DNA from: Mantamonas sphyraenae
Lineage: Eukaryota; CRuMs; Mantamonadidae
Reading direction: 5' to 3'
Length of the DNA: 64,000 nt
Assembly (NCBI GenBank): GCA_026936335.1
Contig: JAPMXV010000024.1
Span: forward strand, 62,001-126,000
Positions 41,007-50,677 of the stretch are shown here, piece by piece. Position numbers and translations under genes: made by a program. Numbering within the stretch: the stretch's first letter is position 1; each line of letters opens with the position of its first letter. The notes under the pieces are model-generated. The model saw only the letters and a list, made by a program, of their open reading frames with translations. It made no database searches and was not told the DNA's origin.

Positions 41007-43233
41007 TCACCCAGCCACTACGACCCACCCAATCACCCTCTCCATCACCTCATCCGGCAGTGTCACCCACCCTTCCCACCCTCTCTCCTCCACATACTCC
41101 TCCATCCCACCACACTCAAACATCACCTCTCTCTCTTCACCATTCATCACCAACGCCACCTCTATCGCCTCATCCACCTGCTCACCCCATCCAATCCAAT
41201 GCCACGCCTTCCTCCAGCCCTCCTTCCTCACCATCTTCACCGTTTCGATCCTCGGCGTCGCACCCCACGCCCGCAACACCTCCACAATTCTCTCATCCCC
41301 TCGCTTCACAGCCCTCTCCAGCGCCGTCTTCTTCCCCTGCTCCCCTGCACATGTGTTCACAGGCACACCCCACTCCCTCAACGCAGCCATCTGTTCCACA
41401 ATCCCACACTCCACAAACTCGGCATGTTTCTCCTTGTTTCTCTCCATCAGTGACTGCATCGCGTCCTCGTTAACACCCTGGAGCTTCCAGCACGACCGAT
41501 TCCCTACCATTGCCTTTGTCAGCGCTGCTTCACCTTCCGCACCGATGATGTTGCCATCTAGGTCCAGTTTCTGCAAGCTGCTGTTCCGACTCAGCGCCTG
41601 CCCCAGTGCTGTGGCTCCTTCTGCCCCGATACTGTTGCGGGTGAGATTCAGTATCTGCAAGCTGCTGTTCCGACTCAGCGCCTGCCCCAGTGCTGTGGCT
41701 CCTTCTGCCCCGATACTGTTGCTTGTGAGATTCAACATCTGCAAGCTGCTGTTCCGACTCAGTGCCTGCCCCAGTGCTGTGGCTCCTTCTGCACCGATCG
41801 CATTGTTTTCGAGGTTCAGTGTCTCCAAGCTGCTGCTCGCACTGAGTGCCTGTGCCAGTGCTGCTGTTCCTTCATCCCCGATGGTGTTGCTGTGGAGGTA
41901 CAGTGCCTGCAAGCTACTGTTCTCCCTCAGTACCTGCGCGAGTGCTGCTGCACCTTCTGCACCGATGCTGTTGTTCTCGAGGTCCAGTCTCTGCAAGCTC
42001 TTGTTCGCACTGAGTGCCTGCGCGAGTGCTGCTGCTCCTTCTGCCCCGATGGTGTTTCTGTCGAGGTACAGTGACTGCAAGCTGCTGTTCTCACTGAGTG
42101 CCTGCGCCAGTGCTGCTGCTCCTTCGTCCCCGATGCCGGTGCTACAAAGGTTCAGACTCTGCAAGCTGCTGTTCTCAGCCAGGGCCTGTGCTATTGCTGC
42201 TGCTCCTTCTGCCCCGATTCTGTTGCGGCTGAGGTCCAGTCTCTGCAAGCATCTGTTCCCACTCAGTGCACGCCCCAGTGTTTCTGCTCCTTCTGCACCG
42301 ATACTGATGCTCTGCAAGTACAGTGTCTGCAAGCTGCTGTTCCCACTCAGTGCCTGCCCAAGTGCCGCTGCTCCTTCTGCCCCGATGCTGTTGCTACTCA
42401 GGCTCAGTGTCTGCAAGCTGCTGTTCTCACTCAGTGCCTGCGCCACTGCTGCTGCCCCTGCTGCCTCGATTCTGTTGAGGCTGAGCAACAGTGTCTGCAA
42501 GCTGTTGTTCGCTTTCAGTGCCTGCGCGAATACTGCTGCTCCTTCATCCCCAAGGCTGTTGAGGCTGACGTGCAGTCCCTGCAAACCACTGTTCTCATGC
42601 AATGCCTGCGCAAGTGCTGCGGCTCCTTCAGCCCCGAAGAAATTGCCGCCGAGGTTCAGTGTCCGCAAGCTGCTGTTCTTACACAATGCCTGTGCCATTG
42701 CTACTGCTCCTTTTGCCCCGATGTTGTTGCTCTCGAGGTCCAGTTTGTGCAAGGTGCTGTTCTCACTCAGCGCCTGCGCCACAGCGGCTGCTCCTTCTGC
42801 CCTGATGCTGTTGTCCCAGAGAATCAGTGTCTGCAAGCTACTGTTCTCACTCAGTGCACGTGCCAGTGCTGCTGCTCCTTCTGTTCCAATGCTGTTCCTG
42901 CTGAGGTGCAGTGTCTGCAACGTGCGGTTCACAACCAGCGCCTTGGCCAGGGCGGCTACTCTTTTGTCACCAAGCCCGATAAAACGGACATCCAATTCCT
43001 GTGTGTGGCATGTTGATGTCAACATACGTCCCATCCTTCCTATGTATGTGTACTGTACGCCCCACAACCTCCCTCTATCCATCCCCACTTCCCCTTGTGC
43101 GATCACCAAACCCTCTCTCAATTTCTTTCCACACCGGCTTACTTACCCTTCCCTGATCCTTCACAGCATCGATAATCCGCTCATTGTCCTCGCTATGCAA
43201 CAATTTCACCCATTCATTTCTTCCCAAGCCCAT
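41007..43233 (-). CDS. RNI-type LRR protein with ankyrin-like and truncated F-box-like end (LRR-1, two exons)
   Basis: Exon 1 43147-43233 (29 codons, MGLGRNEWVKLLHSEDNERI) and exon 2 41007-42998, phase 0, 148-nt intron (gtaagt...cacacag). Exon 1 length and intron position match the LRR gene at 59985 exactly. Residues ~30-518 are about 17 ribonuclease-inhibitor-type LRRs of 28 residues (consensus NSIGAEGAAALAQALSENSS). Next comes NRSCWKLQGVNEDAM, then ankyrin-like helices (FVECGIVEQMAALREWGVPV and ALERAVKRGDERIVEVLRAW), then TLPDEVMERVIGWV, the first helix of an F-box-like motif. The gene ends there: its stop is 4 nt from the breakpoint at 41003, so the C-terminus is probably cut by the rearrangement. 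Such LRRs mediate protein binding; the partner is unknown. The repeats are highly uniform at DNA level, so copy number may vary between strains. Confidence 0.82.
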
Positions 43234-43900
43234 ATTTCCTGCGAGAAGTTTGAAGTCAGCAACTTGAATTCCGCACTCTTTCTCGAGCCTCCTACCCAGC
43301 CACACACCCATGCGCACAAGACAAGCAACTCCTCGACGTCTCCGCCCTTCCATACCTGATGTGTACAGTGTGTATGCGCTGGATGCACTCGCGCACGAAG
43401 GACGAATGACGCTCCACCCACTTTCATTCGATCCAAGACCCCACATTCAAAGCCAAGGGGAAAGATGAATGGGAAGTGGCACCAAAACCTCCAACGGATG
43501 GGTAGCCACCAGTCGACCACCATCACCACTGGCATGATATGTTCGCAGGAAGCCCAGAAAATCAACGTCCTGATCACCGAAACGAGCCCAAAGTGCCGGC
43601 GCAGTGTCGGACACAGTCCCCAGAAGAGTCAAGGCGACCAGCCCCGACGCAGGAACCACTGCGATTGGGAACAAGGCGGCGTTCAATGGTCGCTGGCAAG
43701 CCATGCGGTTCCACTTGGCGACGGTGCTGGATGATCATGGGATGACGCTTTCTTGCGCGCCATCATCGTTCAGAGGAGGGGGGGAGGGGGGAATCCCAAT
43801 GCAATGCTTGTGTTGTGTGTATATACCTGTGTGTGTGCTGTGATATTTCGTGTGCTCAGTTCGTAGTCCAGGCAACAGCGGTGCGGAGCACTGTCTGAAG
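43234..43900. other. Intergenic region between LRR-1 and a small secreted-protein gene
   Basis: No convincing gene. A minus-strand ORF at 43447-43704 (85 codons, MACQRPLNAALFPIAVVPAS...) has hydrophobic stretches but no family I know, and I rate it doubtful. TATATA occurs near 43818. The region presumably holds the LRR-1 promoter and the 3' UTR of the next gene. Confidence 0.5.
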
Positions 43901-44296
43901 CTACCCCTTGGCTTCGTCGAACGAAAGCTCAACAGGGAGGTGCTGGACCGAGACCGAGCTAGGCACCATCGCTGCAATGAACCGCTGTGCTTGTGGGCAG
44001 TCGACCAACTTCTCTGCAGCAGAGAGAGCGTCGGCCAGGGAATCCCACTCCAGGATGTCCAAGTAGGCGCCAGAGGTGTCCATGGACCGCGTAAAGCGCC
44101 GCCAACGGTAGCCAGGAAATGATTCAAGGATGGGTTGCACTTCCTGCGCTAGGCGAATCATTGTGGACGAGGAAACGTTTGCCAAGGCCGTAAAGGTTGC
44201 ATGTTCGAGAACTGGCCCGCCTTTGACGCTCTTGGAGGCGTGAGCGAGGATGATCATGGATGCCAGCACACACAGGACCACCAGGTGAGCTTTCAT
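43901..44296 (-). CDS. Small secreted protein, possibly of dimeric alpha/beta-barrel (ABM-like) fold
   Basis: 131 residues from ATG 44296. The N-terminus MKAHLVVLCVLASMIILAHA is a signal peptide. The mature part begins with Gly/Pro and continues EHATFTALANVSSSTMIRLA, FPGYRWRRFTRSMDTSGAYL and DILEWDSLADALSAAEKLVD. A strand, helix, R-rich strand, LxxxEWDSLADALSA helix and a closing segment resemble the antibiotic-biosynthesis-monooxygenase-like fold (FxxWxS-type pattern), but I cannot confirm it. There is one N-glycosylation sequon (NVSS). It diverges from the giant secreted-protein gene, 493 nt away. Longer in-frame upstream ORF (to 44542) was not used because the signal peptide marks the start. 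Confidence 0.65.
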   Translation of the reverse strand: MKAHLVVLCVLASMIILAHASKSVKGGPVLEHATFTALANVSSSTMIRLAQEVQPILESFPGYRWRRFTRSMDTSGAYLDILEWDSLADALSAAEKLVDCPQAQRFIAAMVPSSVSVQHLPVELSFDEAKG

Positions 44297-44789
44297 TGGG
44301 GAAGTGAGGACACCAGGTAGCTCGAGATGGTGTGGCGACGCTTGCGTGCCACATCTTGCACACGCAGCTGGGATCGTTGTCATCGAATCCATTTGCGCAC
44401 GTGTGGATTGGATGGAGAGACGCAAGCGAGGGTGCTTGGCTGCACGTGTCTTCATGTGTGCCAGCAGCGTCTGGAACTCCAGCGGCCACGATCGTTGTTG
44501 GGCTGGTCTCAAAACGAAAAATCTGCGCGCCATCTCGCCCATACGAACAGATGATGACCAGGTGCGCTTTCTCCCCCTTCCCCGCTACCCCCCCCCCCCC
44601 CCCCCCTCCAAACCCCCCACCCCATGACCGCCTGGACAACACTGGGTTGCATTCCTTTCGCCGTGAGCGCGAGGGAAAGTATCCTTGCACACACCTCCCG
44701 TATGCCACTTCCCATCCCACCACCTTGTACCCATATATATGACCAGTGCAAGGATTGTATGGGCGACACACCAGCCCCCACTGAACACC
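44297..44789. promoter_or_regulatory. Divergent promoter region with TATA-like box for the giant secreted protein
   Basis: CATATATATG at about 44732-44741 lies 50 nt upstream of ATG 44790, a plausible TATA box; such boxes are not evident elsewhere in the window. The region also contains a 19-nt poly-C run. It serves two genes for secreted products facing away from each other. Confidence 0.5.
44588..44606. repeat. Poly-C run (19 nt)
   Basis: Nineteen consecutive C, followed by further C-rich sequence. Length is likely to vary or be miscalled. Confidence 0.85.
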
Positions 44790-47700
44790 ATGCTGGGTGT
44801 CGGGAGTTTTGGATTGCCCTGCAAACAAAATTTTCTAGTGCGCTTTTTTTCCTTCGTCGTCCTCTCGACCCTTCTCACTCTCCACATACACAGATCCATT
44901 GCAGTTGTTCTTCTCACTCTCTGCGTGCTGGTCTCTGCGGCGGTCGCCCTTCCCGAAACCGTTCTCGAACAAGTCACCGACGCCTCAGACGAGGTCATCC
45001 AAGTGCCCGCAAGCGTGAGCAAAGCCCAATTTTTCGACGAGGCTTCTTTCGTCGAGCCGCACGAGCTGGGCAATACCAACCAAGAGCTGAACGAAAGCGA
45101 CTTTGAGCCATTGCAAGGCCTGCTTGGTGACATTGAGGCGCTCAAGACCCCAAAGGCCGTCCGTACCTTTGTGCGTGGGCCGGTGGTTGTGCACCCCGAC
45201 TACCTGGCGATTCGCGAGTCACACCGCTCCCACCTGCAGATGCTGGTCAAGCCGGTCAACGAGCTCGACAACCAGATGTCGCTCAAGGCTCTGCGCCGGC
45301 AAGCGCACCATGCGGTCCGGGAAGCCACCGGGCAAAAGCCTGATTTGCGCGACGAAGTGCTCAACGACTTTGACGACGAAACCATCCGTCTGCACGCAAA
45401 GAGCATGGCCCAACTGGCCCAACAGGGGCTCATCCCCTCTGGATTTGCCACAGACGGCGCCTTTACGGCCACCTGCGAGTTTATGCGTGCTCACAACGCG
45501 ATTCATGTGGGTTCGCGCTTCAGCTCGCCAAGCGGCATCTTCAAGGTGACGAACATCCAGGCCCCGCTCGGATCACCAGCGTGGACAAAGGGTAGCAACC
45601 TCACGTGCACCCAGCACTCGCTGCCATACCATCTGTTGTGCGCCAATGCAGAGCTGGAGGACGTCGTTCAGGACGCCATGGTGCAGGCTGAGCTGACGCA
45701 GCTGCCCGGAAACGTGTACGACGAACTCCAGGGCAAGGTGGTCGACCAGTCGGTGGCCGCTCAAGTGCAGCGTGACCTCAAGCGCACCATTGTCATGCAG
45801 CGCGAGTCTGCTCGCGCTGCCATGGCCGCAAACTACGACGAGCACACGCAATCGTCCCTGAAGGACATGGCCGATGCCGTGTGGCGACTTGCCAGCAATC
45901 GCATGTCCAACCTTGGCCTGGGCCAGCACCGAGAGGTGCACGAAGCCACCAAGGACCTGCGGGACAACATTGTGCAGGACACGGCGGAGCTGTTTGACAA
46001 TCTCAAAGACACCCTGCTGGACGACGTGCACGAGTTGCATGACGACATTGCGGACAACCCGGACAACGTGGACAGCGAGGATGCCCAGGTGCACCCTGAG
46101 CTCCAGGCCCTCGTAGATCTCCACGACGACGAGTCGGCGACTGGCGACGTCGTGGACGACGATGACATGTATGCCAACTCTCTACCGCAGTCGGGGGACG
46201 ACTACGACGATGAGGAGCAGGATGATGATGAGGAGGAGGAGGAGGAGGAGGAGGCAGACGAGGAAGAAGAAGACGTCACCAGCTCGGGCGAAGAACTCCA
46301 GGACCAGAACCGGGACACGTGGGGCAGAGCCAGACGCTGGGTCAGAAGGGCCGTCCGCACAGTCCAGCGAGGGCTCAACAGGGTCGCTCGTGCCATGCAA
46401 AAGGCGTGGAGCGCCATCAAACGGTTTGCCCGTCGCGCAGTCAACACAATCCGCCGCGCAGTCTCCAACATGGTCAACGCCATCAAGCGTGTCGCCAATC
46501 GCGCATGGAGCGCCATCAGGCGCGTGGCCAACAAAGTGGCCAAGGATTTCAAGCGCTTCGGCAAGCAGATTGCCAAGAGCGTGAAGAAGTTTGCTGGTGC
46601 TGTGGCCAAGGTTGCCAAGAAGGTTGGCAAGGCCGTCGTGGCAACCGTGAAGAAGATCGGCAAGGCCGTGGTCGCCGTAGGCAAGCAGATCTACAAGGTA
46701 GGCAAGATGCTGTACAAGCTGGGCAAGTTCTTGGTCGCCATGAGCACTGGCACGGCCAAGTACAACGAGTCGTTCTCGTTCGGCTTCAAGAAGAAGCTGA
46801 CCGACGTGGACATCATCAACACGGCCGAGGATCCACTGGATGCACTCAAGGCAAAGGCCATGGAGAAGTTTGAGGACAAGCGCACGGGCACCACAAAGGC
46901 CCAGCGAGAAAAGATGGCCGAGGACAAGAAGAAGGAAGCTGCCAGGAAGAAGAAGGAAAAGGAGATTGCCAAGAAGAAAGCACAAGCGGAAAAGGACCGC
47001 AAGGCCGGCAAGAAACCGAAGCGACTCACAAAGGCGCAGAAGCGTGCTGCCAAGAAGAAAAAGGCTGCTGCAGCCAAGAAGAAAAAGGCAGATGCGGCCA
47101 AGAAGAAGAAGAAGAAGAAGATCGATATCAAGCTGAACGTGCTGGTCCGTGCGCTGACGTTTGAGATCATTGTGATGCCCAAGCTGGTGGTGGGCATCCA
47201 CATCCGCAAGTACGTTCCTCAGTCTGTCAAAATGGAGCTGCGAGCCCATTTCAAGATTGACGCCAAGCTGTTGGTACAGCTCACTGCCGAGTGGACCAAG
47301 GAAAAGGACAAGAAAGTGTGGGAGAAGACGGTGAAGCGATTCAAGTTCTCTTTGGGGCCGATTCCGATCTGGATTGCCGTCAAGGCACAGGTGTATCTGG
47401 GTGTGAGCATCACCATCCGCGCCGGCATGCAATTCAACATCGGTGGACTGTACGAGCTCAAGATGACGCTTGGAGCGCACTGCGCCAAGACGCCCGACCC
47501 AAAGACGGGCAAGAAGAAGTTCAAGTGCAGGATGAAAAAGAGCACCAAGGAGAATCAGAAGTTCATCAAACCCAGTGGGTTCCGTCCATGTGGCTCCATC
47601 GAAGTGGAGGTGTTCTTCCGCCCACAACTGGCGCTGCATGTGTACGACGTCTCAGGCCCGGCATTTGGCATCGAACCGTACCTGAAACTGGTGTTCCAGC

Positions 47701-50333
47701 CCCAGGGTGCCACGGAGTGTGTTGCGCCCAATCCATCCAACGAGATCTTGACGCGCTCGACCGAGACGCCCGCCGCAGCAAACGAAAAGGCAGGAGGCAA
47801 CAAGTTGACCCTCTTTCTCGGACTACGTCTGAAGTTGACTTTTCAGGTGACCATTGCGGGAAAGGAGCTGGTGGACGAGGCATTCCCCTTGTGGGAGATG
47901 CCGGAGATCAAGCTGTTTTCGTTCGAGCTGAAGATTCCCTCGCTGTCCAAGCTGAAATCGATGGCCAAGAAGATGGGCAAAGCGATCAAGAAGGCCAGTG
48001 TGCAGGACGACGACAACCTGGAGAGGCTGATTGTGCGCCCTGCACACACGATGACACTCGCCGAACTGGCGGCGCTGCCAGAGACGCGCAACCCACGGCT
48101 CATCGTCAACTGGTGGCCAGGACAGCGCACGGACCTGCGTGAGCGCACTGTGCAACAGATGCGTGACGAGGCGGATTTGGAGCATCAGGACGACGAGCTG
48201 GCGGACAAAATGGCCTCGGAGATCACGGGCAACAAGCGCACAGTGGACGTGGCCGACTCGGACGCGGACGCCGCGTGGCGCAAAACGCTGGACTGGCATG
48301 CGTACCAGCACCGCAAGTTGACCATGGAGCTTCAGGCTGAGCACCGCAAGCATGGGCACCAGATGCGCGAGTGGCATCGGTACTGGAACAGGATGTACCG
48401 CGTGTGGAAACCAAAGTACGAGGACTACAAACGGCGGATCCACTCGACGGAGCACCGTTACAACCAGCTGCATCGGCACCTCCGCCACTTGCACCACCGG
48501 GTGCACCACCTGAACGGCAAACTTCATCAGCTGCGACACGCAAGGCACATGTACCAAATGTTGGTTGCCCGAGGACATCATCAATTTGTGGGAGTTCTGC
48601 ACCATGCGCATCGTTTGCTGAACTCTGTGCACCACCAGCTGCACGCAGTGCGCCGGGACATTGCGCACACTCGCCACAGGATCAACCAGGCACAGCGTCA
48701 CCTGCACAGCCTCAGGACCCTGCGCAACCACATGCGACATCTGCTGCAGAGGCGCCACAACATGGCCACGTATCTGTTTCACCGCTACAAGCACATTGTG
48801 GCCCGACTTGTTCACCGTCGCCGCCATGAGCTGCACCGCCTGAACCTGGCCCGTCTGAGATGGGACAATGCGCACCTCGTCGCATCCAACACGAAGCTGG
48901 AGCGCTACGAGCAGCACGTGGTCAAGCGCCGCCGACGCGAATTGTCCCAGGCGAAACACAAACTGCGTGTGGCATGGTCGCACTACAACCATATCAACCA
49001 CCAGGTACGCGTGTACTATCAGCGTGCAGAACACGCACATCGCGTGATGATGCACTACCGCCACCGCTACAACAGCACGAGGCATCGTTTGCACCAGATG
49101 TACGGGTTGCGCCACCATGCGCATCAGATGATCCGCTTGGGCCACCGTCTGGGACACCGTGGGGGCCATTTCGTACATCATGGAAGGGCGTTGCTACGCC
49201 GTGTCAACCCCCAGATTGCACACCTGGAGAGGCATCAGCGCCACATGCATCACAAAATGCAACACTACAGGCGTCTCAAGCACCAGCTGTGGCGTGGCTT
49301 CCACCACCGTTTGCACCTCCGAAAACCGCGTCGGCGCGCTCTGGAACATTGGAAGCGCCGTGTGAGCTGGTTCGAAGAGTCGATCCGCTACCACCAACGC
49401 CGGGTGCGCCATGCGCGTATGGAGGCGCGCTTTGCACGCGCTCGCATCCAGATGGAGAAGCACCATGCGCATCTGCGACGAACCCTGCGGACCCGTGCAC
49501 ACGCCCTGCGTCTGGCCCGCTTCCAGTACTTCCGATGGAAGAATCGCCACAACGAGCACCGCGTCAACGTAGCTCTGGACCGGTTCCGCTTGGCGCAGGC
49601 CAGGACCATGGGCCGCGAGGAAGTGCTGTACCGCATTGCTTCTGTGACGGCGCGCTACCGAACGCAGAACGCAAAGATGGTTGCCACACAACACCGCATC
49701 AGGCGTTTGCGATCGAACGCGGCAGCAGAAACGCGTGCTGCACAGCATTGCCTGCGGGAAATGGATCGGCACCAGCACCATAGGCATGCAAAGCAGATCA
49801 TCGCGTTCTGGCGGCCTCGGTACAGGAACCATTCGAACAGGGCACTGCACATGAACAACCAACTCAACGACGAGATCAACAGGCTCGGCCGTGAAGAGCG
49901 CGCGCTGGACGGATACAGGCATACGCTCAACATCCTCAACTCTGCCGGACGTGTCGCCATTCAGGACGCGGAGAAGGTCAAGGTGAAGAAGCAGCTGTTG
50001 GCCATGCTGGCGCAACCCGCGGTGCGCAAGCTGCGCCACGAGGCCCGCAAAGCGCGCATCATGCGCAAATCGGCTCTGCGCAACCTGCATCGTGTGATCC
50101 GTGCCGAGACCATGCCCCGTGCCTACCGCGCGATCATCCTGAAGGAGATCCGGGAGGTTCTCGTCACCACCAGGCATGCCCTGGATCAGGACTTTCTCCT
50201 GAACCAAAGAATCATCGAGATTGCACGTCAGGGTGGTGTGCACGCGAACAGCTTCCTGTCTGCGTCGCGCACGCATCCAGAGGCAATGCGACGAATGGAT
50301 GATCGGGAGCTGCGCAGGGCTGCGAGGCGTTGA
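44790..50333 (+). CDS. Giant secreted protein: acidic region, cationic amphipathic-helix array, His/Arg-rich coiled coil
   Basis: 1847 residues from ATG 44790, one exon. A hydrophobic N-terminus (LSTLLTLHIHRSIAVVLLTL then VLVSAAVALPE) is a signal peptide or anchor. Residues ~100-440 form a mostly helical acidic domain with an HNAIHVGSRFSSP segment. Residues ~454-497 are Asp/Glu-rich. From ~508 to 652 runs a cationic amphipathic array, with 11-residue units such as AIKRFARRAVN and AIKRVANRAWS and then VAKKVGKAVVATVKKIGK; this resembles linear antimicrobial or membrane-lytic peptides. A Lys/Ala run (691-779) follows, then a beta-rich domain (~780-1070: IDIKLNVLVRALTFEIIVMP, MQFNIGGLYELKM) with a few Cys. 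Residues ~1160-1660 are a His/Arg-rich helical region (HRHLRHLHHRVHHLN type). No known family recognised. Roles to consider: stored defence or predation protein, extracellular matrix, metal binding. Codon use matches its neighbours. Confidence 0.78.
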   Translation: MLGVGSFGLPCKQNFLVRFFSFVVLSTLLTLHIHRSIAVVLLTLCVLVSAAVALPETVLEQVTDASDEVIQVPASVSKAQFFDEASFVEPHELGNTNQELNESDFEPLQGLLGDIEALKTPKAVRTFVRGPVVVHPDYLAIRESHRSHLQMLVKPVNELDNQMSLKALRRQAHHAVREATGQKPDLRDEVLNDFDDETIRLHAKSMAQLAQQGLIPSGFATDGAFTATCEFMRAHNAIHVGSRFSSPSGIFKVTNIQAPLGSPAWTKGSNLTCTQHSLPYHLLCANAELEDVVQDAMVQAELTQLPGNVYDELQGKVVDQSVAAQVQRDLKRTIVMQRESARAAMAANYDEHTQSSLKDMADAVWRLASNRMSNLGLGQHREVHEATKDLRDNIVQDTAELFDNLKDTLLDDVHELHDDIADNPDNVDSEDAQVHPELQALVDLHDDESATGDVVDDDDMYANSLPQSGDDYDDEEQDDDEEEEEEEEADEEEEDVTSSGEELQDQNRDTWGRARRWVRRAVRTVQRGLNRVARAMQKAWSAIKRFARRAVNTIRRAVSNMVNAIKRVANRAWSAIRRVANKVAKDFKRFGKQIAKSVKKFAGAVAKVAKKVGKAVVATVKKIGKAVVAVGKQIYKVGKMLYKLGKFLVAMSTGTAKYNESFSFGFKKKLTDVDIINTAEDPLDALKAKAMEKFEDKRTGTTKAQREKMAEDKKKEAARKKKEKEIAKKKAQAEKDRKAGKKPKRLTKAQKRAAKKKKAAAAKKKKADAAKKKKKKKIDIKLNVLVRALTFEIIVMPKLVVGIHIRKYVPQSVKMELRAHFKIDAKLLVQLTAEWTKEKDKKVWEKTVKRFKFSLGPIPIWIAVKAQVYLGVSITIRAGMQFNIGGLYELKMTLGAHCAKTPDPKTGKKKFKCRMKKSTKENQKFIKPSGFRPCGSIEVEVFFRPQLALHVYDVSGPAFGIEPYLKLVFQPQGATECVAPNPSNEILTRSTETPAAANEKAGGNKLTLFLGLRLKLTFQVTIAGKELVDEAFPLWEMPEIKLFSFELKIPSLSKLKSMAKKMGKAIKKASVQDDDNLERLIVRPAHTMTLAELAALPETRNPRLIVNWWPGQRTDLRERTVQQMRDEADLEHQDDELADKMASEITGNKRTVDVADSDADAAWRKTLDWHAYQHRKLTMELQAEHRKHGHQMREWHRYWNRMYRVWKPKYEDYKRRIHSTEHRYNQLHRHLRHLHHRVHHLNGKLHQLRHARHMYQMLVARGHHQFVGVLHHAHRLLNSVHHQLHAVRRDIAHTRHRINQAQRHLHSLRTLRNHMRHLLQRRHNMATYLFHRYKHIVARLVHRRRHELHRLNLARLRWDNAHLVASNTKLERYEQHVVKRRRRELSQAKHKLRVAWSHYNHINHQVRVYYQRAEHAHRVMMHYRHRYNSTRHRLHQMYGLRHHAHQMIRLGHRLGHRGGHFVHHGRALLRRVNPQIAHLERHQRHMHHKMQHYRRLKHQLWRGFHHRLHLRKPRRRALEHWKRRVSWFEESIRYHQRRVRHARMEARFARARIQMEKHHAHLRRTLRTRAHALRLARFQYFRWKNRHNEHRVNVALDRFRLAQARTMGREEVLYRIASVTARYRTQNAKMVATQHRIRRLRSNAAAETRAAQHCLREMDRHQHHRHAKQIIAFWRPRYRNHSNRALHMNNQLNDEINRLGREERALDGYRHTLNILNSAGRVAIQDAEKVKVKKQLLAMLAQPAVRKLRHEARKARIMRKSALRNLHRVIRAETMPRAYRAIILKEIREVLVTTRHALDQDFLLNQRIIEIARQGGVHANSFLSASRTHPEAMRRMDDRELRRAARR

Positions 50334-50677
50334 GAGTGCCTGCGCAGAGGTTCACGTACTTTGCAGGTGAGCTTCATTATTGGCTGCACCCGTATTTGTT
50401 GTTGTGGTCAGCGTGGCTGCCTGTGTGCACAGACCGCTGCCAGGCGTCGCTTGCGTGCTTGATTGCCACCAGCTGGCTGCGATGACTGGTCCTCAGGCAG
50501 CCGTACCCAGCCAGAACATGACCCTCGCCAACACCTCGTCAGGTAGGTGGGACTCAGAGCATGCTGAGCGGTCGCGTGGAGGAGGGCCGATGACGGGGTG
50601 TGGCAGGCATGGATCTGGTGCCATGGCGGGATTGTGCGTGGTTCATCATCAGGAACACAGTGAATCCGTTGACTGGT
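50334..50677. other. Convergent intergenic gap
   Basis: Lies between the stops of the giant secreted protein (+) and the BTB gene (-). Only short ORFs are seen; nothing supported. Confidence 0.6.

Noticed and set aside
41353..43359. 668-codon plus-strand ORF opposite LRR-1
   Set aside because: Open only because the 84-nt LRR repeat lacks stops in that frame; regular Ser/Cys/Ala periodicity mirrors the repeat.
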